Below are positions 29,485 to 39,462 of a DNA stretch of 64,000 nt, in pieces. This stretch comes from Prochlorococcus sp. AG-347-G20 (GTDB taxonomy: Bacteria; Cyanobacteriota; Cyanobacteriia; PCC-6307; Cyanobiaceae), in the NCBI GenBank assembly GCA_003281645.1, contig QCBJ01000002.1, positions 1 through 64,000 on the forward strand, in the 5' to 3' direction. A program made the position numbers and the translations under genes. The notes beneath the pieces are model-generated. The model was not told where the DNA came from. It saw only the letters and a program-made list of their open reading frames with translations, and did not search any database. Within the stretch, counting starts at the first letter, position 1, and each line of letters opens with the position of its first letter.

Positions 29485-31104
29485 TTATTTAGAATGAGCT
29501 AATTTCCTTTCTGATAAAGGACGGACCTTTAGAGATTCTTTTAAGGAGGACTTTCCATATTCTCTCTCAAGAATGTTGATAACTGTTTTGCCAAATTCGT
29601 CTTCTGGATTATCAAAAGCTTCTAAACAAACCTGACCAAGTTTTTTCCCTAATGAGCCTGGATTCCAAAGAAGTTTTCTCGCTGTCCAGGGCATCATGCT
29701 CATTGGATTATAATTTGGCTTTAAAATTTTATGTTCTAAGGCGTACTTCTCAAGAAGAGTGTGAGGTTGCAAACCTATAAAGAATATAGCTGGATCAACT
29801 AAGCCTTTCCCAAAAATATTTTCTAATTCTCTATGGTAAGCAATTGTTTGTCTTATGGTGTTGGGCGTTTCATCAAAAACATTAAATGAATAATTTACTG
29901 AAACATGATTCTTGAAACCTGATTTGACAAGCATTCTGCAATTATTTAATACAGTTTCAAGGTCATACGCTAATCTCATTTTTCTGACAAGTTCTTGAGA
30001 TCCCGAGGTGATACCTATTTCAAAATAGCTCATACCTGTATCAACCATAAGCTGAGCTAGCTCAGCATCAATATTATCTGCTCTGATGTATGCAGCCCAA
30101 TTGATATCGTCCCAGCCTTGGTCCTTAATTGCTTGCAAAAGTGTTTTTGCATCTTCAATATGTTTTTTGGCTGGAATAAACTGTGCATCAGTGAACCAAA
30201 ATCCCCTTACTCCAAGATCATATAGTTGCTTCATTTCTTTGACTACTTCATTAACAGGATTAACGCGAACTTGCTTCCCCTCCACAACTGTGTAGACACA
30301 GAAACAACAATTATGTGGACAACCTCTTTTTGTTTGTACCCCTACGTAATAATCGCCACCTTCTATATACCAATCGAATTCAGGCCATATTGATTTAATA
30401 TATTTATAGTTGCAGGCAGTTTTAACGGTTCCTGAAGGTTGTTCATGTATTAATTTGTTTCGAGGTTTTTGTCCAGCAATGTAACATCTTTCTTCCTCTA
30501 TTGAATCACCTCTAATTATTTTTTCTATAAGATTTTCTCCCTCTCCAACAGAAATAACAGTTCCTATTGGGAGTAGATTTCCCAATTGTTCATAGAAGAC
30601 ACTAACAGCTCCACCTCCTAAAATTACTTTTACATTTTTATTGTATTTTTGCGCTCTTTTTAGTCCCATCTTGACTAAAGAAGTATTTTTATATATTTCT
30701 CCATAATGAGATGCAATTAATTTTAATCCTCCCCAGGAACCTCTAATTTTTTTAAGGATATTTTTTGAGTAGAAAACTTCAAAAGAGTTTTGTAGGGGAT
30801 TTCCACTTCTACCATCCACAGGTGCATAAATTTGTATATCTCTCCATGAAAAAATGATTAGGTGTGGTCTAAATTGATCAATTTTTCTAGCCAAAGATTT
30901 GGAAACTTTATTAGATGGAATTATTGCTAGATCAATGAATTGCTGCTCTAAATCGGGAAAACATTTATGAATATGGTCTGCTAAATAAATAGGTCCTATT
31001 GGAAATATTGGATTACACGGCAATCTTACAGTTAGTATTTTCCCATAACGCTTTCTTTGGTAATTTTTTTTATTTAATTTTTCGATCTTCAAATTAAAAT
31101 TCAT
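29485..31104 (-). CDS. B12-binding-type radical SAM protein
   Basis: A 539-residue radical SAM enzyme. The N-terminal third resembles the cobalamin-binding fold of class B proteins (RLPCNPIFPIGPIYLADHI, then LIIFSWRDIQIYAPV; later VILGGGAVSVF), although no DxHxxG cobalamin motif is visible. The [4Fe-4S] site is CPHNCCFC (CxxxCxxC, about 266-273), followed by RGFWFTDAQFIP and ISVNYSFNVFDETP-type barrel strands. Orthologues are conserved in cyanobacteria and, as I recall, have been linked by name to photosystem II high-light acclimation; I cannot verify this here. The substrate is unknown. It converges on clpS. Confidence 0.82.
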   Translation of the reverse strand: MNFNLKIEKLNKKNYQRKRYGKILTVRLPCNPIFPIGPIYLADHIHKCFPDLEQQFIDLAIIPSNKVSKSLARKIDQFRPHLIIFSWRDIQIYAPVDGRSGNPLQNSFEVFYSKNILKKIRGSWGGLKLIASHYGEIYKNTSLVKMGLKRAQKYNKNVKVILGGGAVSVFYEQLGNLLPIGTVISVGEGENLIEKIIRGDSIEEERCYIAGQKPRNKLIHEQPSGTVKTACNYKYIKSIWPEFDWYIEGGDYYVGVQTKRGCPHNCCFCVYTVVEGKQVRVNPVNEVVKEMKQLYDLGVRGFWFTDAQFIPAKKHIEDAKTLLQAIKDQGWDDINWAAYIRADNIDAELAQLMVDTGMSYFEIGITSGSQELVRKMRLAYDLETVLNNCRMLVKSGFKNHVSVNYSFNVFDETPNTIRQTIAYHRELENIFGKGLVDPAIFFIGLQPHTLLEKYALEHKILKPNYNPMSMMPWTARKLLWNPGSLGKKLGQVCLEAFDNPEDEFGKTVINILEREYGKSSLKESLKVRPLSERKLAHSK

Positions 31105-31210
31105 GTCATGAAATTTAATGAATTTATTTCCATTAAGAATCTAACTACTTTATTACTAATTTGGAGAAATTAAAAATCCTAAGAAAATACTGGCGAAAAT
31201 TTTATTTAAT

Positions 31211-32302
31211 TCAGATATCAGAAATCATATAAATCCAGCATACTTTGAGAAGTTTTAATCCATCTACCCATCTAGATATATTTGGTGCTCCAGATTTTCT
31301 AGCGTAATATCTAACAGGATAATTTAGTATTTTAATGTTATTTTTCGCAGCTTCAAATATTATTGTGAAGTCTCCAAATGGGTCAGACTTGGATTCCCAA
31401 CTTCCGTTTTGCTTCATAAGTTTAAAGAATTTTCTTGAAAAAACTTTTGTTCCACAGAGTGAATCTGATACAGGCTTATTTATGAGAATAGATAGAAAAA
31501 TTGCGAAGAGTCTATTTCCTATATAATTTGCCCATCTCATTGCATTTTTTTCCATTGGAAAAGTTGTGCGGGCGCAATTAATTAGGATATTTTTATTTTT
31601 GGTTGATTCCATAATTGCTGAAATACTGTCATCAATATCTACAGTAAAATCACTATCAATTATGGCGAGGGTCTCACCTGAAGAAATATTAAACCCTTCC
31701 ACGACTGCATTTTTTTTCCCTTTAAAAGTTTGTTTTAAAAGAGATATCTTGAAGAAATTTGAGAAATTTTCTTTTAATTCTTTCAAAATGTCATATGTAT
31801 TATCATTGCTATTACCTTCAACAAATATAATTTCTAATTTATTGGGTATATTTTTGAATTTATTTAAAGCATTAATTAAAAGTTCTTTATTACCAGCTTC
31901 ATTTCTTGCAGGAATTACTATTGATATTAATTGATCAGAAATATTTTCACTATATTTATAAAAAACTATTTCAAGTTCATAGGCGAGTTGTTTTATGATT
32001 GGTATTTTCCGAAAAATATTCTTAATAGATTCTGGAATTGCATTAGTGGGAATAGGAGTTAGTTTTTTTGCTTTCCATCTAATTGATCTGTAGTTATAAA
32101 TTTCTGCTAGAGATTCGATATCGCATAAAGTTATTCTTGCTTTGCTAGTAGTTTCTCTAAAAATTCTTGAATCTAATCTTAGCCATCTAGTGATTGGCTC
32201 CCAAGTATTACCACGGACTTTAATAGAAATAAATTCGTTTTTGTCTTTGAATAATTGATGAAGTTTATTGTTAGTTAAATTCCAACTATTAACAGATCTC
32301 AT
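31211..32302 (-). CDS. GT2 glycosyltransferase with N-terminal methyltransferase remnant
   Basis: Residues 125-363 are a family 2 glycosyltransferase: QLISIVIPARNEAGNKE (about 122), FVEGNSNDNTYDIL, the DxD-type IIDSDFTVDIDD and DSLCGTKVFSRKFF. The first 120 residues are not a known GT extension. WEPITRWLRLDS, then ITLCDIESLAEIYNYRSI and LTPIPTNAIPESI resemble the last part of the SAM methyltransferase domain that precedes this GT type in fused bifunctional enzymes. The SAM-binding half is absent, and only 41 bp separate this start from the upstream gene's stop. So this may be a truncated fusion retaining an active GT. It follows the ArnT-like gene on the same strand; the pair may build a surface glycan. 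Confidence 0.75.
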   Translation of the reverse strand: MRSVNSWNLTNNKLHQLFKDKNEFISIKVRGNTWEPITRWLRLDSRIFRETTSKARITLCDIESLAEIYNYRSIRWKAKKLTPIPTNAIPESIKNIFRKIPIIKQLAYELEIVFYKYSENISDQLISIVIPARNEAGNKELLINALNKFKNIPNKLEIIFVEGNSNDNTYDILKELKENFSNFFKISLLKQTFKGKKNAVVEGFNISSGETLAIIDSDFTVDIDDSISAIMESTKNKNILINCARTTFPMEKNAMRWANYIGNRLFAIFLSILINKPVSDSLCGTKVFSRKFFKLMKQNGSWESKSDPFGDFTIIFEAAKNNIKILNYPVRYYARKSGAPNISRWVDGLKLLKVCWIYMISDI

Positions 32303-32343
32303 TATTAAATATTACAAACAACAATTTATTATATATGGATTAT

Positions 32344-33897
32344 TTACTTTTTTAATATTAATTTCCATGGATTTAAAACATCATTTTCGTATATCACTTC
32401 ATAAGAATGATCATTATTTTTTATTGTTTTATGGTCGGTTGTCCATGCTAATTCAGATTTTTTTAACTGATTAATACTTTCTAATCCCCCACCTAATTTA
32501 GGAGTTGATAAAGAAATCCTTATAATTTTTGATTGCGATCGAGAGTTGTTGATTCCTCTTTTATCAACCATGATTGTTTGATTTTTTACTAAATCAAGGG
32601 ATGAAACATATTCCATTTTCTCTCTTAGTTCTCTAGATCTATCAGTGAATAAACCTGATTGCAAAATAAATGAAGTGAATAAGTAAGGCCCGATTATAAG
32701 AGTTATCAATATTTCTTTGAACGAATTTTTATGTTTTATTAATGACCAAGATAAGCCAAAAGATAATAAACCAAGAATTATAAATGTATTTTCCTTCGTA
32801 TTAAAGTTAATTGAATCTTTAAAGAAAAAATAATATGTGAAAGTTAGAGCAAATATAAATAATGGAATTATATTTGAAGTCATAAATATAAAAAATCGAC
32901 TATATTTATCTGAATTGAATAAATATTTTATTCCTACATATGTATTTAATGAAAAAATAGATGAGATTTGTAGAGTATAGTAGGTTGTTTTTGTAGAGAA
33001 AATGCTAAGGATTGTTAGTAAAATAAAAGGAAAAAAAGCAAGTATATATTTATTCTCTTTACTTTGAGAAACATGGTATGTTGTGCCAATAATTGCAAAA
33101 AAACTCCATGGCAGAAATGTTACGGGTACATTCCAGAAATAATAATAGAAAGGATTTGTAAAAGTATTTTTATTTGATAGAAAGTTGAACTTTTCAACTA
33201 AGTAAAAAATAATATTTTTATCTAAATAAGGATTGATAGAATACGTCCAGACTAAAAAAGGAATAAATCCAATGAGTAGTCCTAACCAAAAGAATTTAAT
33301 AAATAAAAATTTTTTTTTAAAAAAAATATATGGTATGAGTGATAATAAAGGTACAAAAACTAAAAAAGTTTTCATCATAAAAGCTAAACCAATCCAAATT
33401 CCAAAAAGCAGAATATAGAGTTTGTTATTTTTACTTTTTATTTTGACTAAAGCTAATACTCCAACAGTTACTAAACTTGAATAAATAATATCTTGAGTGG
33501 CTAAGTGTGAGTAGTCAAACCATATATATGTAGTAGCAAGAATTAGTGGAGAAATAATTGCATTTTTTTTATTAAATAATTCTTCATGTAATTTATAAGT
33601 TGTAAATAGCATCAATATTGATGCGACTGTTGTTGGTAGATATGCAGAAAAAATATTTCTTCCAAATAAGTCTTGTGACTTTGCTATTAAAAACTGTAAT
33701 CCTATTGTTCTATCTAAAGCATATTCATCCCACCATAGTGGAATTGTCCAGTTACCTTTTTCTAATATCCATCTGGCTTGTAGTGCATAAAAACCTTCAT
33801 CAAACGCAATATAACTTCTTTTGCCAAAATAAAATATAAGAGGAATAAAAACAAATATTTTAAAGAGATATCTAAATTTTAAAATTTTACTAACCAT
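32344..33897 (-). CDS. ArnT/PMT-family membrane glycosyltransferase
   Basis: A 517-residue integral membrane protein with about ten hydrophobic helices. The N-terminal half carries the GT-C signature region: YIAFDEGFYALQARWILE with the acidic Asp-Glu pair of the first loop (about 29-46), and LPTTVASILMLFTTYKLHEELF. Such enzymes move a sugar from a polyprenyl-phosphate carrier to lipid or protein outside the membrane. A soluble C-terminal domain of about 90 residues follows. The GT at 6401-7363 makes polyprenyl-phosphate sugars in principle and could feed it, but the genes are far apart. It is cotranscribed with the downstream GT2 gene, and a tRNA-Thr lies just upstream. Confidence 0.82.
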   Translation of the reverse strand: MVSKILKFRYLFKIFVFIPLIFYFGKRSYIAFDEGFYALQARWILEKGNWTIPLWWDEYALDRTIGLQFLIAKSQDLFGRNIFSAYLPTTVASILMLFTTYKLHEELFNKKNAIISPLILATTYIWFDYSHLATQDIIYSSLVTVGVLALVKIKSKNNKLYILLFGIWIGLAFMMKTFLVFVPLLSLIPYIFFKKKFLFIKFFWLGLLIGFIPFLVWTYSINPYLDKNIIFYLVEKFNFLSNKNTFTNPFYYYFWNVPVTFLPWSFFAIIGTTYHVSQSKENKYILAFFPFILLTILSIFSTKTTYYTLQISSIFSLNTYVGIKYLFNSDKYSRFFIFMTSNIIPLFIFALTFTYYFFFKDSINFNTKENTFIILGLLSFGLSWSLIKHKNSFKEILITLIIGPYLFTSFILQSGLFTDRSRELREKMEYVSSLDLVKNQTIMVDKRGINNSRSQSKIIRISLSTPKLGGGLESINQLKKSELAWTTDHKTIKNNDHSYEVIYENDVLNPWKLILKK

Positions 33898-33915
33898 TTT
33901 TATTTGCTATGAAAG

Positions 33916-33987
33916 TGCCGATAATTGGAATTGAACCAATGACCTACTGTTTACGAGACAATTGCTCTACCACTGAGCTACACCGGC
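33916..33987 (-). tRNA. trnT-CGU: tRNA-Thr (anticodon CGU)
   Basis: The reverse strand folds into a complete 72-nt cloverleaf. The acceptor stem is GCCGGTG/TATCGGC with G-T pairs, the D arm GCTC-AGTGGTA-GAGC, and the anticodon arm ATTGT-CTCGTAA-ACAGT with anticodon CGT at its centre. The variable loop is AGGTC, the T arm ATTGG-TTCAATT-CCAAT and the discriminator A. The T loop TTCAATT is standard. CCA is not encoded. It lies between DUF3493 and the glycosyltransferase pair, transcribed with the latter's strand. Confidence 0.95.
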
Positions 33988-34041
33988 CAAATTAAATATT
34001 GAATTTTTCATATAGACTTAATTTTATAATTGAAAGAATTT

Positions 34042-34278
34042 ATGTCAAAAATAGATCCTGAATTGAAAAAGAAATTATTAAAGGAATCCCAAGCTCCTTT
34101 CAAGGGATTGAGAAGAATATTGTGGATAGCTTTTAGCGGTTCTGCATTTTTGGGACTTTTAATAATGCTTTCCAGAATTGCGAATGGAACTGAATTACAG
34201 CTAAATAACCTTCTCATACAGTTGGGTGCTTGTGTAATATTTCCTACTTTATTAATCTTTGACAGAAATAAAGATTAA
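34042..34278 (+). CDS. DUF3493 family small membrane protein
   Basis: A 78-residue protein conserved in cyanobacteria and chloroplasts (the LPA3-related DUF3493 family), with a charged N-terminus (MSKIDPELKKKLLKESQAPF), FKGLRRILWIAFSGSAFLG and two hydrophobic helices, ending DRNKD. The plant relative has been linked to photosystem II accumulation; a role here is inferred. I choose ATG 34042, preceded by GAAAG, over the upstream in-frame TTG 34030. It is convergent with infB, stop codons 16 bp apart. Confidence 0.8.
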   Translation: MSKIDPELKKKLLKESQAPFKGLRRILWIAFSGSAFLGLLIMLSRIANGTELQLNNLLIQLGACVIFPTLLIFDRNKD

Positions 34279-34294
34279 TAAACTAGAGGTTTAA

Positions 34295-37200
34295 TTATTG
34301 TGATAAGGTCCTTTTTTTAGTGACAAACTTGAATGCTTCGATTACATCTCCTTCAATCCATGAAGAGAATTTATCGCAGCCAACTCCACATTCAAATCCT
34401 GTATTAACTTCTTTTACATCATCTTTAGATCTTTTTAGAGAGTCTAAATTACCCTCAAATATTACTTTCTCTGATCTAATAACTCTCAGAGAACAATTCC
34501 TTTGTAATTTACCAGTTTGTATATAACAGCCTGCAATAGCTCCTTTCCCAACTGCGAAAGTTGCCCTAACTTCAGCTTGCCCTAAGGATTCTTCGACAAG
34601 ATCGGGTTCAAGTAGCCCTTCCATGGCCAACTGAATATCTTCTAAGAGTTTATAAATTACTTCATATTCTCTTACATCAACGTCATTAGCATCAGCTGCT
34701 CTCTTCGCTCCAGAAGCCAATGAGGTGTTAAATCCAATGATTACTGACCCAGATGCAGCAGCGAGATCGATATCTGTCTCAGTTATTTCTCCGGGAGCAG
34801 AAAGTAGGACTCTGACTTGAACTTCATTTTTTGGTAATTGTTCTAGTGATCCTAATATCGCTTCAACACTACCTTGAACATCAGCCTTGAGAATTAAGTT
34901 TAACTCCTTAAGTTCTCCATCATTTGCTTGAGTTGATAAGGATGATAAGCTGACTCTTCTGGAGGCCATTTGCTGAGCTAATTTTGTGGCTCTAGCATCT
35001 GTTGCCCTTTCTCCGACAATGGCTCGACCAGTTTTCTCATCAGGGTAGACTTCGAATTCATCCCCTGCAGTGGGTACTTCACTGAATCCTAGCGCTTCCA
35101 CTGGGAATGATGGCCCTGCTTCTTTGATTCTATTACCATGTTCATCAACCATTGCTCTAATTTTTCCAAGGACTGAACCCGCAGCTAAAACATCTCCAGA
35201 TTTCAAGGTTCCATTTTGTACTAACAAAGTGGCCACAGGTCCTTTTGCTTTGTCTAGGTGGGCTTCAATAACAGTACCTTTTGCAAATCTATCAGGGTTA
35301 GCTTGTAGATCTTCTACCTCTGAAACTAATAAGATCATTTCGAGTAATTTATCAATGTTTTGCTTCTTGATAGCACTTACTGGAACCATCACTGTATCGC
35401 CTCCCCAATCTTCAGCAATTAAATCTTTTTCTGATAGTTCCTGCTTTACTCTGTCTGGAGAAGCCCCTTCTTTGTCAATTTTATTTATTGCAACAACTAT
35501 TGGTACTTTTGCAGCTCTTGCATGACTAATAGCTTCTAGTGTTTGAGGTCTGCAACCATCATCTGCAGCAACTACAAGAACAGCTACATCTGTAACCTTT
35601 GTACCCCTTGCTCTCATTGCAGTAAAGGCTTCATGACCAGGGGTATCAAGAAAAGTTAATTTTTTCTTTTGAGATTCATGTTCAAATTCAACTTGATAAG
35701 CTCCTATGTGTTGAGTGATGCCCCCTGCTTCCCCCGAAGCTACTCTTGATTCTCTGATGGAATCTAAAAGACTTGTTTTGCCATGATCTACATGACCCAT
35801 CACTGTAATAACAGGCGGTCTTCTTATTAGATTATCAATATCATCAGATTCAATCATATCAACTGTTTTCTCAGCAGCTTCTTGGATATCATCTTGTAAA
35901 ACAGGCACCCCAAATTCTTCTGCTACTGTTTCGATAGTTGCTAAGTCAAGTGATTGAGTAACTGTTGCTGTTATGCCTTTGAAGAAAAGAGATTTTATTA
36001 TTTCAGAACTTTCAAGACTTAATTTATCAGCTAATTCTTGAACAGTTAAATTATCTTCTGGGACTATTATCATTTCAGGTCTTACTTGTTTGGCCTCTTT
36101 GGCAGCCTTTAATTCCATTGCTCTCCTTTTTTGCCTTTGTCTTGTGGTCTCTTTTTTCTTCTTCTTAAATTGTTTGATAGATTTTTGAGATTTATTTTCT
36201 TCAGACTTTTCTTTCTTAGGACGCGCTAGACTAGCTGATAAAATTGAAATTTTCTCGCCTGAATATCCACTGGTTTCAGATGTTAATGAATCATCATTTT
36301 CACCAATAATATGAACTTTCTGCCTTTGTTTTTGAGGATTTTTACTTCTTAATGCTTCAAGTTTTGCGCTATCATCCCAGTCTGTCTTTCCAGGTTTCTT
36401 TGAACTATTTGAAAATGTTCTATGAGGAGGTTTTTTGGAACTTGGAGTAGCATTTGGACGACTAGTAGGCGCTTTTGCCTTCTGCTTAGATGCATCGATA
36501 TTTTGTTTTGCGTTACTCTTTATACCTAGGTTGTCTTTCTCAGAGTTATTATTTTTTTGAAGTTGTAAAAGTTCGTTAGGTGATACTGGCTTCCTTATCC
36601 CGGAGGAATTTTGGCCATTGAATTTAGAACCAGGCCTATTATTGGGCATGCCAGGTCTGTTTGGAGAACCAGGTCTATTGGGATTGCCTTGCCTATTAAA
36701 TGAGCCAGGCCTGCCTTGATCTGAAGGTTTGTTTCTTAAACCAGGCCTATTATTGGGCATGCCAGGTCTGTTGGGAGAACCAGGTCTATTGTGATTGCCT
36801 TGCCTATTAAATGAGCCAGGCCTGCCTTGATCTGAAGGTTTGTTTCTTAAACCAGGCCTATTATTGGGCATGCCAGGTCTGTTTGGAGAACCAGGTCTGT
36901 TTGGAGAACCAGGTCTGTTTGAGGCAGTTTTTTTAAAAGCAATGTTTTGCTTATTATTTTGCTTATTAGGATTTATTTTTGGATCTTCTCTTCTTATTGG
37001 AGCTCCTACGAGCTCAGGGGTTTTCATTCTATTATTAAAATTTTTTGTTTGAGGTTTGTTCGTATTTTGATCAGGTTTGTTTGATAGTCGTCTTTTATCC
37101 TCTGCACTCGAGATGTTCTGGGAAGATTCATTAGATTTAACATTATTATTGATATTTTTAGGCTTTGCAATTAATTGAATAGGTGGTTTTGCCGGACTTT

Positions 37201-37699
37201 TGATAGGTGGGGTTGTGTTATTTTTGAAAGTTTTTTTATCTTGGTTTAAATTCTGTGAAGGTTTACTATTTATACTTGTATTTGTAAGATTTGCTCGAGA
37301 TTGTGAACTATTAATATTAGGTTTATTAGGATTTTGAAGTTGATTTGAAATTATTTTTACACTCTCAGGCTTGTTAAGTGGTTTTATCAATAAGGGTTTT
37401 ATGTTTGAATTATCTTTGAGAGGTTTCCCTTTTTTAGAAGAAATAAAAGGAGATTTATCTTCTTTGTTTTGTTTGAAATTATCTTTTTTAATTGAAGGTT
37501 TATTAATGGAAAGTATTTTTTTATCTGAATTCTTTTTATTAATTAGATTTTTAATTTTTTTTGCCTCTTCTGCACTAATAGAACTGCTATGGCTTTTTAC
37601 TGAAATTGAAAGTTTTTGAGCGGCATCTAGTACATCTTTATTTTCCAGATTTAAGTCTCTGGAAAGTTCGTAAATTCTGATTTTATCGCTGATAGTCAT
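34295..37699 (-). CDS. infB: Translation initiation factor IF-2
   Basis: IF-2 is the GTPase that places initiator tRNA on the 30S subunit and joins the 50S. The 1134-residue protein has an IF2-N-like domain ([12 protein letters not shown] at the start) and a long basic Pro/Asn/Arg/Gly/Lys linker to about residue 540. The second IF2-N domain ([15 protein letters not shown], then [19 protein letters not shown]) leads into the G domain with GHVDHGKT (about 634), DTPGHEAF and NKID, then domains II-IV. The linker contains a near-identical 37-residue tandem repeat (residues about 258-356). It is the last gene of rimP-nusA-ylxR-infB, 56 bp after ylxR. Confidence 0.98.
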   Translation of the reverse strand: MTISDKIRIYELSRDLNLENKDVLDAAQKLSISVKSHSSSISAEEAKKIKNLINKKNSDKKILSINKPSIKKDNFKQNKEDKSPFISSKKGKPLKDNSNIKPLLIKPLNKPESVKIISNQLQNPNKPNINSSQSRANLTNTSINSKPSQNLNQDKKTFKNNTTPPIKSPAKPPIQLIAKPKNINNNVKSNESSQNISSAEDKRRLSNKPDQNTNKPQTKNFNNRMKTPELVGAPIRREDPKINPNKQNNKQNIAFKKTASNRPGSPNRPGSPNRPGMPNNRPGLRNKPSDQGRPGSFNRQGNHNRPGSPNRPGMPNNRPGLRNKPSDQGRPGSFNRQGNPNRPGSPNRPGMPNNRPGSKFNGQNSSGIRKPVSPNELLQLQKNNNSEKDNLGIKSNAKQNIDASKQKAKAPTSRPNATPSSKKPPHRTFSNSSKKPGKTDWDDSAKLEALRSKNPQKQRQKVHIIGENDDSLTSETSGYSGEKISILSASLARPKKEKSEENKSQKSIKQFKKKKKETTRQRQKRRAMELKAAKEAKQVRPEMIIVPEDNLTVQELADKLSLESSEIIKSLFFKGITATVTQSLDLATIETVAEEFGVPVLQDDIQEAAEKTVDMIESDDIDNLIRRPPVITVMGHVDHGKTSLLDSIRESRVASGEAGGITQHIGAYQVEFEHESQKKKLTFLDTPGHEAFTAMRARGTKVTDVAVLVVAADDGCRPQTLEAISHARAAKVPIVVAINKIDKEGASPDRVKQELSEKDLIAEDWGGDTVMVPVSAIKKQNIDKLLEMILLVSEVEDLQANPDRFAKGTVIEAHLDKAKGPVATLLVQNGTLKSGDVLAAGSVLGKIRAMVDEHGNRIKEAGPSFPVEALGFSEVPTAGDEFEVYPDEKTGRAIVGERATDARATKLAQQMASRRVSLSSLSTQANDGELKELNLILKADVQGSVEAILGSLEQLPKNEVQVRVLLSAPGEITETDIDLAAASGSVIIGFNTSLASGAKRAADANDVDVREYEVIYKLLEDIQLAMEGLLEPDLVEESLGQAEVRATFAVGKGAIAGCYIQTGKLQRNCSLRVIRSEKVIFEGNLDSLKRSKDDVKEVNTGFECGVGCDKFSSWIEGDVIEAFKFVTKKRTLSQ
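36630..36926 (-). repeat. 111-bp in-frame tandem repeat inside infB
   Basis: Copies begin at 36630, 36741 and 36852 on the plus strand (period 111 bp, 37 codons). The first two differ at only about two bases. The third is complete for about 45 bp and then runs into an 18-bp subrepeat starting at 36873, 36891 and 36909, coding NRPGSP. The translated unit contains [20 protein letters not shown]. Being in frame, it lengthens the IF-2 linker without disrupting the gene. Confidence 0.93.
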
Positions 37700-37755
37700 T
37701 TAATCTGATTTGTACTCTTTTGAAATTGAAGAGGATTTAATTTAATTATATTCCC

Positions 37756-38028
37756 TTAATGGGGATAGTTATTGTAGCTTGTAATTTCTTTTTCAAAAAT
37801 TTCAACAAATTCAGGTTCTAAAAATGTTTTTAAAGCTTTTTGAAGCTTTTTTTTGATCTTGGAATCTGAGTAGCATTTTTTTGACTTGCAAATGTAAGCT
37901 GATCTCCCCATTCCCTTTTGAAGCATAATGCCTTGCTTATAATCTTTAGTAATCTTTAAAAGATCTTTCCGGTCATATGTTTTTCTACATGAAATGCATA
38001 CACGCAAAACAGGGATTTGTTGTATCAC
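37756..38028 (-). CDS. ylxR: YlxR/RnpM-type RNA-binding protein (DUF448)
   Basis: A 90-residue basic protein of the YlxR family encoded between nusA and infB in most bacteria. It begins MIQQIPVLRVCISCRKTYDR, with the family's CxxC and GMGRSAYICKSKKC further on, so four cysteines could bind a metal or pack. B. subtilis relatives bind the RNase P RNA; the role here is inferred. The ATG overlaps the nusA stop by 4 bp, giving tight translational coupling. Confidence 0.9.
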   Translation of the reverse strand: MIQQIPVLRVCISCRKTYDRKDLLKITKDYKQGIMLQKGMGRSAYICKSKKCYSDSKIKKKLQKALKTFLEPEFVEIFEKEITSYNNYPH

Positions 38029-39428
38029 CGTTTTTTCTCCTCTTTGGCAGATATCTCAGTATCTTGAACAGTCTCTAATGGATCATTATCTATAAATTCT
38101 TCTCCTTCGTATTGTTCCTCTCCATATTCTTCTTCATCTTCGGGAAGAGGATAAAGCTCTCTTAATCTTGCATCTTCTGCAGCACGCTCAGCTTGTTCTG
38201 CTTCTAATCTTAGTTCAGCTTCTCTCTGGAGATTCTCTTCATCTTCTCTTTGAATGATTAATTCAGAGACTGCAGCATCTTCTGCTTCCTGATCGTATTC
38301 ATGTGAGTTTTTAACGTCAATCTTCCAACCAGTTAATCTTGCGGCAAGTCTTACATTTTGACCTTCTCTACCAATTGCGAGACTTAATTGATCAGGAGGA
38401 ACTAGTACGTGCGCATGTTGCCCTGCTGGGTCTACAAGTCTTACTTGATCTACTTTCGCAGGACTTAAAGAGTTTAAAATATACTGTATTGGATTAGATG
38501 ACCATTTAATAACATCAATTTTTTCTCCTCTTAATTCATTTACTACTTGTTGAATTCTTGCTCCTCTAGCTCCAATACAGGCACCTACAGGATCCACCTC
38601 TTCTTCGACACTATCAACAGCTACTTTTGTTCTTGGCCCAACAGCTCTTGAGGGAGGATTGGCTTCTCTTGAAACAGCAACAATTTTCACTGTACCTTCT
38701 TGAATTTCCGGGACTTCATTTTCAAACAAATAAACCACTAAACCAGCATTTGCTCTACTTACAAAAAGTTGCGGCCCTTTTCTTGCAATTTCGCTAACTT
38801 CCTTCAAAAATACTTTGAAAGTTGCATTTGCTCTATAATTATCATTTGGTAATTGATCTCTCTTGGGAAGTTCGGCCTCTACTTCAGGTCTACCAATACC
38901 TGAACTAACTCCCATAATGACTGATTGTCTTTCAAATCTTATAACTCTTGCAGTTAAAACAGGATCTTCCAAATCCGCAAATTCTTCTTGGATCATTTTT
39001 CGTTGTTGATCTCTTAATTTTTGGGCTAAAACTTGCTTTGTTGTTGAAGCAGCCATTCGCCCAAAATCCTCTTTTTCTGGAGTAACGTCTAAAACAACTG
39101 TGTCACCTATTTGAGCATCATCAGCTACTTGTTTAACTTCTACGAGAGATATTTGATGATCTTCGCTCTCAACTTCTTCAACAATTATTTTACTCGATAG
39201 TATCCTATAACCTTCTTCATCTAGATCTAGTCCAACATCAAAATTACTGAAATATTCTTCATCAAATGGATCTTGGTTAACTCCAATGTAAAAAGTTTTT
39301 CTATATTTTTCGTATCCTTTTAATAATGCTTCGCGTAAGGCTAATTCTACGATATTAGGAGGTAACTTTTTTTCCTCACTAATGTCTTCAATGAGATTGT
39401 TTAAACCTGGGAGAATAACTAATGCCAT
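38025..39428 (-). CDS. nusA: Transcription termination/antitermination factor NusA
   Basis: NusA binds RNA polymerase and nascent RNA and controls pausing, termination and antitermination. The 467-residue protein has an N-terminal polymerase-binding domain (LVILPGLNNLIEDIS), an S1 domain around GDTVVLDVTPEKEDFGRMAA and TARVIRFERQSVIM, and two KH domains with the GPRTKVAVDS and VDPVGACIGARGARIQ motifs. An acidic Glu-rich tail replaces the C-terminal AR repeats of E. coli NusA, as in other cyanobacteria. It is 34 bp after rimP and overlaps ylxR by 4 bp. Confidence 0.98.
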   Translation of the reverse strand: MALVILPGLNNLIEDISEEKKLPPNIVELALREALLKGYEKYRKTFYIGVNQDPFDEEYFSNFDVGLDLDEEGYRILSSKIIVEEVESEDHQISLVEVKQVADDAQIGDTVVLDVTPEKEDFGRMAASTTKQVLAQKLRDQQRKMIQEEFADLEDPVLTARVIRFERQSVIMGVSSGIGRPEVEAELPKRDQLPNDNYRANATFKVFLKEVSEIARKGPQLFVSRANAGLVVYLFENEVPEIQEGTVKIVAVSREANPPSRAVGPRTKVAVDSVEEEVDPVGACIGARGARIQQVVNELRGEKIDVIKWSSNPIQYILNSLSPAKVDQVRLVDPAGQHAHVLVPPDQLSLAIGREGQNVRLAARLTGWKIDVKNSHEYDQEAEDAAVSELIIQREDEENLQREAELRLEAEQAERAAEDARLRELYPLPEDEEEYGEEQYEGEEFIDNDPLETVQDTEISAKEEKKR

Positions 39429-39462
39429 CTATGATGGGAAATTGAATAATGGTTGAAAATAA

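Noticed and set aside
31211..33987. Glycosyltransferase pair next to tRNA-Thr as an integrated island
   Set aside because: I looked for a copy of the tRNA 3' end (TGCCGATAATTGG on the plus strand) at the other side of the pair and saw none, and there is no integrase. Base composition is like the neighbours.
35070..35525. 151-codon plus-strand ORF inside infB
   Set aside because: It is antisense to the conserved IF-2 GTPase and downstream domains, with no start signal or motif.
36630..36926. CRISPR-like or minisatellite array
   Set aside because: The repeats are in frame within infB, have no distinct spacers and translate to the IF-2 linker, so this is a coding tandem repeat.
38025..38028. 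nusA-ylxR overlap as an anomaly
   Set aside because: A 4-bp ATGA-type overlap is ordinary translational coupling and recurs in this window (bioF-esterase, bioC-bioD).
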